Shown piece after piece: positions 22,701 to 35,220 of a DNA stretch of 64,000 nucleotides. Numbering within the stretch: the first letter of the stretch is position 1; each line of letters begins with the position of its first letter. A program made the translations under genes and the position numbers. Under the pieces are notes generated by a model. The model was not told where the DNA came from, did not search any database, and saw nothing but the letters and a program-made list of their open reading frames with translations. This DNA is from Ziziphus jujuba (lineage: Eukaryota > Streptophyta > Magnoliopsida > Rosales > Rhamnaceae), in assembly GCF_031755915.1 (NCBI RefSeq), contig NC_083386.1:2821001-2885000 (forward strand), read 5' to 3'.

Positions 22701-24949
22701 ATCCGAGTAAAACATCAGCGACAATGATATTTCATTTGATTTCTAAATCAACTTGCTATATATGGAAATTAAGGTACACGTCCACTTCTTATAATTGGGT
22801 TTGAAATTGCTATGCCTTCAATAATCCTCATCTGGTTTTTAACTTGTTTTCCTTTTCTAGACAACAATATCGAACGACTAATAAAAGTATTTTCTGACTT
22901 GTTCAAGTGCATATTCTTTTCGACCTGTTGTAAGTAGCTGTGATGGTCATACATTCCACATAATCTCGTATGACAAGCTGTATCATTTCCATCCAAAACT
23001 CAAATACATTAAGCATTCCTATTTACTAATAATTATTTGTCCATCATTTCATTCAAAGTATAATAATTAATCTTATATATATGTATATATGATTTTTATT
23101 CCGGCTTTTTGAACAAACTCCTGAACTCTATAGGAAGTGTTGTTTGCCACAAATATAAATTGTTTTCCATCCATTTGTATTTGTATCTTTCTTCACTTTT
23201 ATAGGTTAGCAATCATTATGTTTTAGCTAGATTTAGTTTATACTGTTTTTTTTCCATTTTCTCCATCTTTTCTTCTAATTCTGCTTCCTGATTTCTTAAG
23301 GTTGTAACATGTATTACAAAAAGAATACTTTCATTCCAAACAGCAAACACCAGCTGAAGCTTTTAAGTCTATATGTAGTGTTTTTCTAAGTTATATATTT
23401 TTTCCACAATGTATGATTAACCAATAATTTGCTTCTCAACCTAGTTCTGTATACCATTAGCAAACAAATCATTTTTCTAACTTTGGCATTCTTGATTTCA
23501 TTATAATTATTCCTAAAACTGAAAAAGCTCTGCCTTTTATAAAACGGTGAACTGGGAAGAATGGCAATTAGGTTATGAACCAAATTAAAGCTGGAGCGAT
23601 GTTTATGCTATGTATATCTTTGCATTGGTATATAACTTTGCTTTGTCTTATATTTTTTTATAAAATTAAAAAAATAATGTTAAAGGTACCAATAAGTTTA
23701 CAAAAAAATTTATTAAAAACTAATGCTTTGTTATTTTACTGATTGTAAAATCAATATTTAACTAAATATTAAAAAATGAATGCTTGAATAAATATATAAT
23801 ATATCATAAACAAATAAGATAATAATAGCTCGTATCTTTTTTTCATTTTTGATAAATTAATGCTAGCCCATCTTTTAATAAAACATCATGGTACTCCTAG
23901 CATTATTCTTGTTAATGTTATAATTATTTTCTCTTTTATTCTTTTGAGCTTAGTGAAAGTGATGAGATGTGCCCATTGGATAGGGTTACTATGTTTTAAA
24001 TGTAATTTTATTTATTATTTTGCAGGATTCGTATGAGCTCAACCAGTTCATCATTAATCTCTTAAGTGTAACACCAAAAGGACATGAATGTAATAACTAC
24101 AATTTTAATTCAATAAATTTGCAATTATTGAATTGCATGTAATCAAAACTTTGAATGTAATAAAATACTTATTTATTTGTAACAAGAAAAGGACTTAAAT
24201 GTAATGATGTTGTTATTAATATGTTGCTATATTGAATTGCAAGTCTTTATATCTTTTTTTGTAATCCAAAGCTACATAGTTTGTCCCTTTAAGAAAATCC
24301 AGAGGTAAAAGTCACTTTTTTTTAATTTTTAATTCTTTTTCTTTTTCGGGTAGTGATGTGTTTGAATCCTCTAGCTTGCTGGCAATAACTTAATAATAAT
24401 GGAAATTCTGTTTTCCAACATGGAGAAGCAAATGCTTCTTCAGAAATATGCATTAAATGCTCAACAATCATAAAAAATTTTGTTCACCATATATAAATTC
24501 CAACTAATATATTAACCAAACATGGTCTAGTATTAAAAAAGTAAGAAATTATAATCCTCCCATATTACATAAAACCTAATGCATGGAACAGTATTGCCCG
24601 TTGATAATTGTTTTGATGTGAATAATTTGATATTAGCCTACCATGCTGATACGTATTATTTTATGTGGCAAGAGTAATCTATATTTTATAATTGTTTTGA
24701 TATCATATTTATAGCTTAACCCCCACCCATGTTACCGTTAATAATGAACAAGTTTATTTTGACAAAACACATCGATCTTTAGTACTGTTCAGGGATTCTA
24801 TTTTACTCTCAATTTGGTTCTTGGTTTAGACAAGGTCAGAAAATGATTGCAAAAACCAAGGAAAAGGCTTTTTCCACAAGTAACAAGAATTTTGCATTCA
24901 CGTTTCCTGGTTTCCAACAACAGAGCAGTAGCACTATTGATACTGAAGG
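22701..24949. other. Likely 3' UTR and intergenic DNA
   Basis: No coding region is supported. An acceptor-like TTTTGCAG at 24018-24025 followed by AATAAA-type signals near 24110 and 24160 could belong to a spliced 3' UTR of the NBS-LRR gene, as in many relatives, but this is not shown by the sequence alone. The rest is AT-rich. Confidence 0.4.
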
Positions 24950-25183
24950 TCACGTTTTATGGATACAAAAAACCAAAAATCCTTCGGGTTGAGAATTTGA
25001 CTCTTCTTTAGTCATATCATTCAGAAAGAAAGAGACCCCAATCACCACTTTAACTAAACTGCATTTGAACAGGTATGCATCCCATCCCTGAACACGGTAT
25101 TCTCGAGCTGCCTCTGCAGGGTGTGCAGCCTTTATAATTCCACGGCCGACGATTCTAATATCACTACCTCTATCATAGATGAC
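24950..25183 (-). pseudogene. Stray terminal exon of UMP synthase (OMP decarboxylase end)
   Basis: On the minus strand, after an acceptor-like TTCCAG (25189-25184), the frame reads [17 protein letters not shown] and then [17 protein letters not shown]. This matches the C-terminal end of orotidine-5'-phosphate decarboxylase in plant UMP synthase, including the phosphate-binding GRGI motif. Homology fades after about 44 codons and the frame runs on to a stop at 24950. No other UMP synthase exon is visible to the right, so a complete enzyme cannot be made. The preserved splice boundary suggests a copy of genomic DNA, not a processed mRNA copy. Confidence 0.75.
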
Positions 25184-28100
25184 CTGGAACACCATTTATC
25201 TGAGTCAGAAAAGCTACAAAATAGTATTTAGAAAACTGCTGTTTCAGGCCTAGAGAAGCCCATATATTCATCATCCAGCAGTTAAAGACTGAGACCGGTT
25301 AAGAAGATTTAAGAATTGGTTGTCTTTCCTTAAAAAAAATTAATTAAATCAAAAAAATTGGATTTTTTTTTTTTTTTTTTTTTTTTGGTTTAGAAATTGT
25401 AGTCTTAATCTGCTATATTCCACCCCACCCTTTATTGCATATGCACCCTATTGAATACTGGAACCGAGAGCTATATAGTATAGAATTCTCAATTTCCACC
25501 TTCATGCTAAATGATCCATTTACACCATAAACATCGTAGCAAGCACAATTAAATGCCTCAGAGTTATATTTTCCTTTTTAATTTTCTCGCTGAATCTGCT
25601 TTCCACGAAAAGTATAAACTCTTTTTTTGCAATTTTTCAATTTACTTACATATATAGGGAAATTTTATGAAAAACTTTTAGAAGTGGAATTCCTATATAA
25701 CTGCGATATATGATATATCATTTTAATAAATTTTAAAAAAAAATAAAATTTAAAAATGAAAAAATTATAACCCATAAAATATATATGAAATCTATTAGCT
25801 GTTATTATTAAAATTTTAAGTTAATTGAAAAAACTTTTTCCCATATGGCGGTTGTTATGGTATGTCCCATTCTATAAATCCTATATAAAGTTCATACCAT
25901 ATCAAAATGCTACAAAAGAGCAATCATTTGATGCGATTCTTTCTACATCTTTACAGATTTCTCACTGTCCTATACTTTAATCACTTGGAATTTTCCATGC
26001 GTTTTCCAAAGAAATTTACATTCCTTTTGAAGATCAATTTCCACGCTTAGTCAATGTTAAATATTAATTTCCAACACAAATTCTTTTCTTTTCTTTTCTC
26101 TCTCCGCAGTAATCATCACTCAAACGCCAAGATTAAATAAGTTGCTTCACCCAAATCTGTCATCTTCGAAAACGACAATATCCAACAGGATTGGACATGG
26201 ATTTCCTGGGATGGAGAGCCACAGATGGGCTTGACAGCTGAGAATTTCAAACCGGGCCTTCACTATGGAGCGGGTCAGGGTAATTTTTACACGTACCAAC
26301 TTTTTATTTATTTATTTTTACATTTGATGTTTGTTTCGAGTTTTGCTTTCACTCCTATAGGATTGGTCTTTTTCTTCAAATTTTAAGGTTACCATTTTAG
26401 TTATAGTGACAGTCTTGTAAAAGAAAAAAAAAAAAAAAAAACAGTAATATAGGACAATGGTGAACTCAAAATTGAAAACCATCTCAACTTGTTTTAATAA
26501 GAATTGGTTTCCTTTTGATAAATGGTTTTCGTTTTAGCAACCGTATACAGTTGTATTTTTGTGTTTCTTTTCGGATTATAAAAGAAACAATTTGAGATAT
26601 GGATTTGCACAAACAATTTCATGAAATCCAGGCAGACATCATATCCAAAAAGCTTTTGGAAATTGGAAGTAGTTTTGAGGAGGGAAAACGTAAATTCAAG
26701 TTACAAGAAAAGCAGTTTACCAAAAAAGTTACGAGAAAAGCAAACAAAGTATTGCATTTTCCAACTCGCTATTGCTTTCTCTTAAAAATAATTCGCATGC
26801 ATAACTTTTTCCCAACTTTCAAACAGTGTGAACGGGCATAGTCTTAAAAATGCAAAACAAATGAAAAAAGCTAACTTTGACAATACTGGAAAGGGCCAAC
26901 TTTGAATCTTTTCCTTGGGGTAATTACCACAATGTTTGTGAACCTTGGCACATTCTGTATTCTGCATTTTGTTTCTTAGAGATTTGAATCACCATGGCAT
27001 ATAATGGTCATGACAACGATGAAAATATTGAATAGAATTAGAAAGGCATATGAATGCATTTTGTATATCTACTTTGGTTAATTAATTACTGCATGCAACA
27101 AAACAATCAATAAAACACTAGACTCACTTCTAGTGCAATGTTAAGGAGGGAAAGTTCTAACTTCTAAGAAGGTGAAGCTATATAGACCCTTAACAAACCC
27201 GCTAACACAAAGTTGTTTAAGGCCTTAATTTCTGCTAAACATGACACTCAGGTTGGAGGATAAGACGGTAATAAATTTAATTCATCAAGGTTTACCGACC
27301 CCCTGAGCTTCATTCCTTCTGTTTGGATTATTGGGTGATTGAAACTGCCCTGGTCAAAATATAGGAATAATCGAGGCAAAAAAATATTCGTAGCTGTGTC
27401 CATCATCATTCGCAATATACATATATATATATATATATATTCTCTCCGGGTTTAACCAACATTTATTCATTCTTTTATCTTTTGGTTTTGTAACCTTGCA
27501 GCTTCAATATGGTGCTAAAAATCACATTGACTAAATTATGTTGACGATACTCAGGTTATCATCTGTTTTGATGGCTGCGTGGTTTAAAGCTATTTGATGA
27601 TTAATCAATATTGAGCTTGTTATATTTCCCATCAAATAAAGGCATACCATATTCTATCTTCAATGTTAAACTCAGTGAAAAAAACAAAAACAAAAAAAAA
27701 AGGGCCAAAAAAAAAAAAAAAAAAACACTTAGTCACGTTTAGTATGCGAAATAAATGTAAAAAAAAAAGATATACATACATATATATATATATATATATA
27801 TTTATTTTATACAATTAACTATCATTATGTTTGGAAGACTTAAAGTATGAATTTACTACCTAGTATAAATAGCTATTTCTTTTAAAAGTTTAAAATCGTT
27901 GTTCCTCTATTTAAAGAATTAATATTCTTACCAAAACTATAATATTCAAATTGAAATTGATTATCCTAAATTTAAAATACATATATCATTATAAAATTTG
28001 ACTTTTAATTCATTTTTGCCAAATTTGATATTTTTGAAAAAAATATTTATTAAAATTAAATATTGAACTTAATTTAAGATAATAATAAAATATATCAATA

Positions 28101-28947
28101 AAAATATATATATATTTTTTACTTTTTTAATTCCTATGAAATTGATATTACTATTTTGTATATTTTGTGAGAGATAATTGTTTTATATATAAAAGTGATC
28201 TTAAAATATTTTTTCTAAACTAGTTCAGAGGTAGAAAGGGAACTAAAAAAAAAAAAAAAAAATCCCATCCAAATCTTTATAACAACCCATATGTTAATGT
28301 GAATATAGAGCAAAATATATATATACATATATACGTATGTATGTGTATATATCTTAATTTCGAGAAGCAAGGACCTCAAAAAATAAAAAAATAAAATAAA
28401 AATATCAATACACTTTGACTTGGAGAATTTAAAAAAGTGGAGCGTATCAATCCCACCGCAAACTACGCCACTCCCACGGTCTTGTATTGAATGTGAACTT
28501 TAATGCAATTTATGTCCCCAAAAAACCCAATTCCCAAGTTCCCAACCACAATTTTCATTTCTTTTCCTTACATTTTACCAACCCAACCACTTTTCTGTCT
28601 GTCTCCCACCCTCTTTCTTCAATATTTCATGCATCTAATTTTTATTTTTTTACATTCTTTTTCTTCATAATTTGCAAAGTCTGATTTATAATTTAACGTT
28701 TTTTTTTAAGATTATGCAAATCCTGTTTGTTTTATTCTATAGTTAACATATTCCACTATCCAGAGCTCCCAAAATCATAAAATTAACCACCCAAAAAAAA
28801 AAAAAAAAATCATTTTTCCCTCATTTCATTTCTTTTTAATTTCCTTTTAAATCTATTATAATAAATAATCCTGAAAAATGTATCAGTAAAATAATTAATT
28901 AAATTAATAAATACAAAGAAATAGAAAATAATAATAATAATAATAGA
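25184..28947. other. Intergenic, no gene seen
   Basis: AT-rich sequence with (AT)n tracts at 27419-27440 and 27778-27801 and many A/T runs. 26.24-26.50 kb resembles 15.99-16.66 kb. A small open frame at 26599-26841 has no recognisable domain and is not called. The 28.44-28.95 kb part is the 3' flank of the minus-strand RING gene. Confidence 0.55.
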
Positions 28948-29463
28948 TCACCTGACATGGAAAGCCAGCGGCACCAACTCAGACTGAGGAGTGGCGAGCG
29001 GCGTGTTGGCCGAAGAAGGCGCAGGAGAGTTCCGACACATGGGACACGTGGCGGTCATCCGGAGCCATTCATCGATGCAATCGGAGTGGAAACAGTGATT
29101 GCACTCTGGGATGCACCGTAGGCTATCATTGGGCTGGTACTCCGAAAGGCAAATCGAACACGGCCCTTCGTTGGGCTTGGGAAGCCTCCGACTCTCTCCG
29201 ACCACTATCTTCGGGTACGACTCGATGATCGACCCGTCCAGGCCCATAACCAGGACTACCGGCTCCGACGAAGTGATGGTGGTTGTGGTCGTCGTCGGAA
29301 GCCGATTCCGGCGGGCTGCTCCTGAGGCTTTGACTCGAACACAAGCGTAGGAGGCTAGCATGATGGTGGAGATGAGGACGAGGATGCTAACGGCGATGGC
29401 GATTCCGTAGCCGAGGCCTACGCCGGTCGGAGAGAATGGGGGATCGGCACCGGCGGTGGACAT
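28948..29463 (-). CDS. ATL69: ATL-family RING-H2 E3 ubiquitin ligase
   Basis: This intronless gene encodes 171 residues. Residues ~16-42 ([25 protein letters not shown]) form one hydrophobic membrane segment. The conserved GLD motif follows ([20 protein letters not shown]). A RING-H2 finger then binds two zinc ions: [33 protein letters not shown] ends in TCPMC, with the PxC and WLR features of the ATL family. Such proteins sit in membranes and recruit an E2 to ubiquitinate targets. Length, GLD motif and finger fit the ATL69/70/71 group. From memory, Arabidopsis ATL69 (At5g07040) is two loci from MPH1 (At5g07020), and an MPH1-like gene lies 18.7 kb to the right here, supporting ATL69. The exact paralogue is inferred. 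Confidence 0.9.
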   Translation of the reverse strand: MSTAGADPPFSPTGVGLGYGIAIAVSILVLISTIMLASYACVRVKASGAARRNRLPTTTTTTITSSEPVVLVMGLDGSIIESYPKIVVGESRRLPKPNEGPCSICLSEYQPNDSLRCIPECNHCFHSDCIDEWLRMTATCPMCRNSPAPSSANTPLATPQSELVPLAFHVR

Positions 29464-29767
29464 TAGAGAGAGAAAAAGGTAAAGAGAGAGAAAGAGAGAG
29501 TCACGAAGGAAGTGAGAGGGCCGGGGTCCGCGGGAAAGGAATTAAATTGCTTTGAAGTTTGTAGTCTGTAGTGGACTTCGAATTTACGATATTGCCCTCG
29601 TTTGTGTTATGAAGTGCGGTGGGATTGCACGTGTTTGTGTGTCGACCGTTAAATGATGTACAACGTGTAAAATCCTTTTGTTTTTTAATAAAAAAAAGGG
29701 TATTTAATTTTATATTAATTATTTTTCAAACTGATAGAGAATAATATTAATTATTTTGAGAAGCAAA

Positions 29768-29897
29768 TCCGTGTGGTACATTCTTTAGCTAGATTTTTCA
29801 ATGGCTTGTAATGAATCTTGTAACTTAGAAGTGGCGAACTAACTCTTGTGATTAAGATTGATGTTTCTTAATTTTCCACCCAAAAAAAAAAAAAAAA
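29768..29897 (+). mobile_element. Probable 5'-truncated LINE 3' end with poly(A)
   Basis: A unit ending TTTTCCACCC followed by about 16 A residues (29882-29897) resembles the CTATTCACCC-poly(A) end of the full LINE at 15432. The left edge is uncertain and no clear target duplication was found. Confidence 0.45.
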
Positions 29898-30781
29898 TTC
29901 CGTTTTATAATTAAAACATAAAAATTAAAGTGTCAATTAGTTTTGACTAGAATGGATATTATTTTTTTCTTTTCTCTTTTTTTCCTAATCATTTGGTTGT
30001 TTCGGAGAAATTATGAGATGTAATGATCGATTAACAAATCAATATAATTTAAATATATGAATGGTTCAACCAATACCAATAACATGATATGAATTAATAT
30101 TCAAAATTTCAAATAAAACAAATTTAGTGAAAATCATTGATAGTATCTTTCCGTCTTGTTTTTGTTTTGCAATGGATAGAGATGTTCGGAGACAAGAATT
30201 CTAAATATAAAGATGTGTTTTATTTCTATACACATATTTATACTACACTCAGACTATAGCGTGGAATATAACGACCTATATCCTAGTTTAACTTGTCTTA
30301 AGTATTAATTTTTCCCATTCCTATATCCTACCAATATTCAAAAATTGAGCTCGACGACATGACACACAATGAGTTGAAAATAATACGTTGAAGATTTTTT
30401 TACTTATTGATTTGTGGCAGATAATGTACTAACTAATCTATATATTATTGATATATAATGGTTGAAAACTCTTTCCTTTTTGTTTTCTTAAATGAGAATT
30501 TATATAGCAGTAATAGACAAATTTTGACATGATAATATATACTGGCAGTCTGTTATATGCTTCAAGTAGGATTATTTAGTACATAAAAACTTTTATAATA
30601 TGATCGTAGCCATGAAGAAATAAGTTTTTAATTATGATCCAAAAGAGAACTTGGAATTATTGTAAAATACTGTTACATATATATATATATATATATATTT
30701 TTTTTTTTTGGGTTTAAAAAAAGACATGGAATTATTATTTCATACACTAATTGATATTCCAAGAAAAAGTGAGTAGCTAAT
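29898..30781. other. Intergenic, no gene seen
   Basis: AT-rich sequence with an (AT)n/(T)n stretch at 30679-30709. It is the 3' flank of the minus-strand aldo-keto reductase gene. Confidence 0.6.
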
Positions 30782-32617
30782 TCAAATTTCTCCATCCCAG
30801 AATTCTTGAACAGATTTGTAAGGTCCTTGATCAGAGATGAAATGATATGCATCATATCCTCTTTGTTGTGGAATTTGGTCTATCTTCTTCAACTCATCTG
30901 GGCTCAGTTTCCACTCAAATATTCCAAGATTTTCTTCAATTCTCTTCTTATTGAAGCTCTTCACAAGAACACTCACACCTTGTTCGTATACCCATCTCAG
31001 ACAAACCTTTTACACGCAACAAGAAATTCTCAATATGTTTTTATATACATTTTTTGTTCATTAATAGTTTTACATGAAAGAATAAATATTAATTAACTAG
31101 AAACAGATTAATATTAAAAAAATGAAAATTTTAACTTGGTTGATCATCTATATAGGTATGGCCTCTTGGGTATAAACCCTGTTAAAAGGAAAAATTAATG
31201 CCCCAGCAACAAAAATTAGAGGCAAACATATTATTTAGAAAACATATATACATACATATGTAAATAAATTAAAACAGAGAACAGGCAAACAATGTTTTCC
31301 TTTTTTTTTTTTTTTTTAAAACACTATGGTCAAGGCAGGTCATGAAAAAGTACTATATTATTGGTCAAAGTATATATGACTCTATAATAAATTCTTGCAG
31401 AGTGACCCAGATTTAGACAGGAAACTCTTAAATCTCCCAATCAATATAAACCCGAACGTTTTAATCTAGAAATACCACACTCTAATAACTGGAGCAAAGA
31501 GAGCCATATTTTCAAACCAATTAATTATATACAATATTTTCCATCAAAATGCAAATTATGAAAGTTAAAAAGCCTATATGTACCTGAGCAATAGTTTTTC
31601 CTTTGTTTTCAGCAATTTCTTTGAGCACCTCACAATCAAGGACTCTGTTTGTTCCCCATATTGTTCCTTTTCCTCCTAATGGAGAATAAGCTGTGATTGA
31701 TATGCCCTTTTCCTTACAAAAGTCTCTTAGATTTTTCTGCTGCCAAAGTGGGTTTATCTCCACCTTAATCATGTAACCAAATTAAGCAATCAATTAATTA
31801 TTATTTCAAGGAAATTATAACCAATTACAATTAAAACTAAGCAAAAAAAAAAATTATTATGATTATTATTTTTTAAGTAGAGGTACCTGGTTTACTGCTG
31901 GAGGAATTTTTGCAGTAGAAAGCAAGATCTCAAGCTTTTTGCAAGAGAAGTTGCTGACTCCTATGGATTTTGTGAGTCCTAGCTTTTGGCACTCCTCCAT
32001 AGCTTCCCATACAGACTTAATATCCATAGGAAGAAGATTTTCCTTACTGAAAGGGAAAATTTGTCCCGGCTTCAAACTTATGGGGAAATGAATCAGATTA
32101 TAGATCTAGATAGTCCAGCATTAGATTCCTGCAGCTCATTTAAAAAAAAAAAAATTTAATTATGTATTTATATATAGATATATATATATTTACATCAAAA
32201 CGACCAAAATTAATTAAAATGTACATATCTATGCACCATATATGCTTGTTTGAAATAAATAGTTGAATACATATATTTATAGTAACTTAACATGGTATCG
32301 TACCGTAACGAATTTTTAACAGCGGGAACAACAAGATCTTTGTGGGCATCACTGATCCAGAGTTTCGAAGTAATGAAAAGCTCGTCCCGAGATTTGATAA
32401 TCCCTAGAGAAATAGCTTCTGATATTGCTTGGCCAAGAGTCTGCTCTGTGTTGTATAGAGCAGCACTGTCAAAGTGCCTGTAGCCAAGTTTAAAGGCTTC
32501 AAGTATAGATCCTTTAGCAGTTTCTGAGCCTGCAAAAGGATATGCAGCTGTTCCAAACCCTAGAGCTGGGATGGTTTTGCCGGTAGAGCCGAGAGCCAGA
32601 ATTGGAATTCTTTCCAT
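30782..32617 (-). pseudogene. Aldo-keto reductase (AKR4-like), broken by one base
   Basis: The family reduces aldehydes and ketones with NADPH in the cytosol; relatives include chalcone/codeinone/methylecgonone-type reductases. Four exons with GT-AG boundaries are clear: 32617-32304, 32128-31887, 31763-31584, 31006-30782. Exon 1 has GFGTAAYPF, FDSAALYNTE (catalytic Asp and Tyr) and SKLW (catalytic Lys). Exon 2 has LDYLDL, then [17 protein letters not shown] and PPAVNQ. Exon 3 has VEINPLWQQ, ITAYSPLGGKGTIW. Exon 4 has CLRWVYEQGVSVLVKSFNKKRIEENL and ends FWDGEI. Exon sum is 961 nt. That is one more than a 319-residue frame needs. The extra base (plus-strand T at 32098 or 32099) makes a stop immediately before the catalytic His position (IHFP). 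All other signals are intact, so this is a very young pseudogene, a broken allele or a sequencing error. Confidence 0.88.
32098..32099 (-). other. Single-base frameshift in aldo-keto reductase exon 2
   Basis: Minus strand reads GATCTATAATCTGATTCAT. One A is extra compared with the frame used before and after. It turns a Tyr codon into TAA just upstream of the catalytic His codon. Confidence 0.85.
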
Positions 32618-32711
32618 TACTGATATGCTTATAAGTATGAAGATTTTTTTTTTTTTTTTTTTTTTTTTGTAAGACTTGTAAGTGTGAAGATGATAGATAT
32701 GTAGTGCAGTG

Positions 32712-32717
32712 TATATA
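32712..32717 (-). promoter_or_regulatory. TATA box of the aldo-keto reductase gene
   Basis: TATATA on the minus strand, 95 bp upstream of the start codon. A (GA)n tract lies just beyond it at 32719-32770. Confidence 0.5.
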
Positions 32718-32718
32718 A

Positions 32719-32770
32719 AGAGAGAGGGAGAGAGAGAGAGAGAGAGGGAGAGAGAGGGAGAGAGAGAGAG
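32719..32770. repeat. (GA)n-rich tract
   Basis: Imperfect GA/GAGG repeat. A shorter GA tract sits at the matching place (39750-39766) upstream of the truncated reductase copy. Confidence 0.9.
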
Positions 32771-34487
32771 TTACAGACCTTACCTTATCTCTCCTAAGTC
32801 CGAGGAGATCAAATTTGTATACACATTTATTATTATGTACACACGGAAACAGATATAAGATATCAGTATCAATTTTGTTTAAAGTAATTACTTTAATTAA
32901 TGTGATCAGATTAAAAAAATGTGTAAATATTTTTTAGCATAACATTGCTCGTGTGTCACAACATAATTATTAAGGAAGATGCTAACGATTCCAAATTTTT
33001 AGGCTCCAAATATTTCTAATTGAATGATGGATTGCCATGTCAATTGTATGTATATCGTTTTTATGGGTATGGAACAAAGAGTTTCAATTTAACAATCTTT
33101 TTTGTTAAAATAAACAGGATTAATTAATGATAAGGAACATGTGATGAAACATGTGTTTGGTGATCGATACCTATATTGATGAAACATAATTATTAAGTAT
33201 AACCATATTAATAGATACCTAACATGACTCGCATGCATCACAATAATACCAATTAAATATTGATTAAACATGTGTTTGGTGATCAATCATTAGTTACTAT
33301 GCTTGGGAAAGTTTGTTTATACTCGTATGGAATAATTTGATAACATCCAATGATAGTAATTTTCAAAGTGATAAAATTCTCCTCCCTACTAGACTATCCC
33401 CATAACAATTATATTATATGATGTGAATCTCACATTTAAGATGAAATACATTCAAGCCCGAGCTATAAATTGTGACTAGCTAGTTCAAATACATAAAATT
33501 ATTAGCAACAATAAAAAAACACTTGGTGTGCATAAATTATTTAAGTTTTGGGCATCCACACCTAAAGGAAGGCCTAACCATATACATATATATATATATA
33601 TAGATATATATATATATATATATGTATGAAGTACTAAATCACAAATCAAACTTTGTTTCCAACCAATTTAACTTATATATCGATTTTCGCATGTTTGCAT
33701 AGAGCTTGCTTTTTTATATTTAATTTACTTTTTTTTTTAAATTTTTATTTATTTATTTTTTGTTTGATACCCAGATTAATTGTTCCTTGCACTAGTTCTT
33801 TAACATAAATGCACATACACCTGCCTCTCTCTTTTTTGTCCAACTCGTCATTTACCACTCCGTTGTTCCATGCTTTTGACCTTTCTCTTTCGTATCTTCG
33901 ACTAATTAATTACTTAAGTAGTCATCTAATTAAATTCAATGGCAAAATTTTTCCCTTTGAATTTCCCATCATTGGAAAAAAAAAAAAAATTTCTTTCAAT
34001 TATTGACCGGGTGTCGTTATTCACCCTGAAAAATTAAAAAATAAAATAAAATAAAAAGAGAAAGAAAATAAAAGTGGAGGTTGTTGTAGTTGATCTGAAT
34101 CAATTATTTCGAATTCCCATAACTTATTTCACTAAAAATTGGATTAATTTGTACACATGGATCATCAAAATACAAACCAGGTATGTATGAAGTTCAATTA
34201 AAGTAGTAGCTTCAAACTCCAATTACTCTTGATAGTTACATGTTATATAAAATTGAACAAATTTTGTTTACACTTATGCAAGAAAATGTAAACAAAATTT
34301 TCATCTAGTACACATTTTGGAGTACTGTTTAGAAATAAATCTACGAAGAATTTTTTTCCTTTTTTTTTTAAAAAGAAAAAGAAAAAAAAGAAAAGGTAAT
34401 CTGAGAAAATGGTAACAATATATTTTAGTATTTAGAAAAACGAAAAAGGATAAGAAAAGAAACTTTTCTTTGCGGTGGCAATAATGC
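32771..34487. other. Intergenic, no gene seen
   Basis: AT-rich upstream region of the reductase. Most of 32.94-34.48 kb is absent from the duplicate unit at 39.65-41.40 kb, so it may be an insertion in this copy or a deletion in the other. (AT)n tracts lie at 33587-33623. Confidence 0.5.
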
Positions 34488-34640
34488 TACACCTGTCCTG
34501 TACATATACATCGGAACTCTTCATTGGTAGTTGTTTTTATATATATATATATATATATTTAACATTGTCATAAGTAATTATTTGATCATAACAATTGCTC
34601 ATAAGTGTCGTTAGATATGAATCACTCGATTAGTTGGTGG
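34488..34640. repeat. Small repeat in orientation opposite to its twin at 40.03-40.20 kb
   Basis: It runs from CTACACCTGTCCTGTAC to about GTGTCGTTAGATATGAATCACTCGATT. The same sequence occurs reverse-complemented at 40030-40196 while the flanks on the right are in the same orientation in both duplicates. This points to a local inversion or an element that flips. Confidence 0.7.
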
Positions 34641-35220
34641 TGCTCGAACTTACTATTCATTTACTTTATTTTATATTTGTTATTTTTTTAATATAATTTT
34701 TAGAAATTACTAATAACATTGATGAAATATAAAAATGGGTGAACAATTGGTTACTAACATATAGAACAAATATATAACCAATAAAAAAATATATATCCAA
34801 CGAACATTCTGTATTTTTCCATATAATTTATATATATATATATATATATATTAAATAAACCAGGTATGAAATACTGAATAACAGGTAACAACACCTGTCG
34901 ATATACTTGTTGTATAAGGAAATAATTCTACCACTACTATTATTATTATTTGTTGTACATGCAGGTTACAATTTTTCCAAATGCATTTCACCCCTACGTA
35001 TTATTATTATTATATTTTCTCCTGTCTCCTAATCTTACCTTTCTTGCCCCTTTTGTGCCCCTTTTACACCTTCTGTCTTTCTCTCTTCCACTCTTCCACC
35101 TCTCCGTACCAACTATTACTTCCCAACTCTTATAATGTCCTTGATTTTGGCTTCCACCATCCGACTCGTTGAAACTCCCCATGTTCTGAGCATTTAAATA
35201 TATCTGCTCACTATTATCAC
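34641..35220. repeat. Duplicated unit A, proximal part
   Basis: It aligns collinearly with about 40197-40797: for example CCAACGAACATTCTGTATTT, ACACCTTCTG...CTCTCTTCCACTCTTCCACC and GAAACTCCCCATGTTCTGAGC. It is noncoding. The alignment breaks at 35220 and resumes at about 37428. Confidence 0.85.

Noticed and set aside
26599..26841. 80-codon Lys-rich open frame
   Set aside because: No recognisable domain, no promoter or splice context, low-complexity composition.
35206..35212. CACTAT as the left terminus of the CACTA-like element
   Set aside because: The uninserted duplicate unit has the matching bases (TACTATCAC), so this is host sequence.
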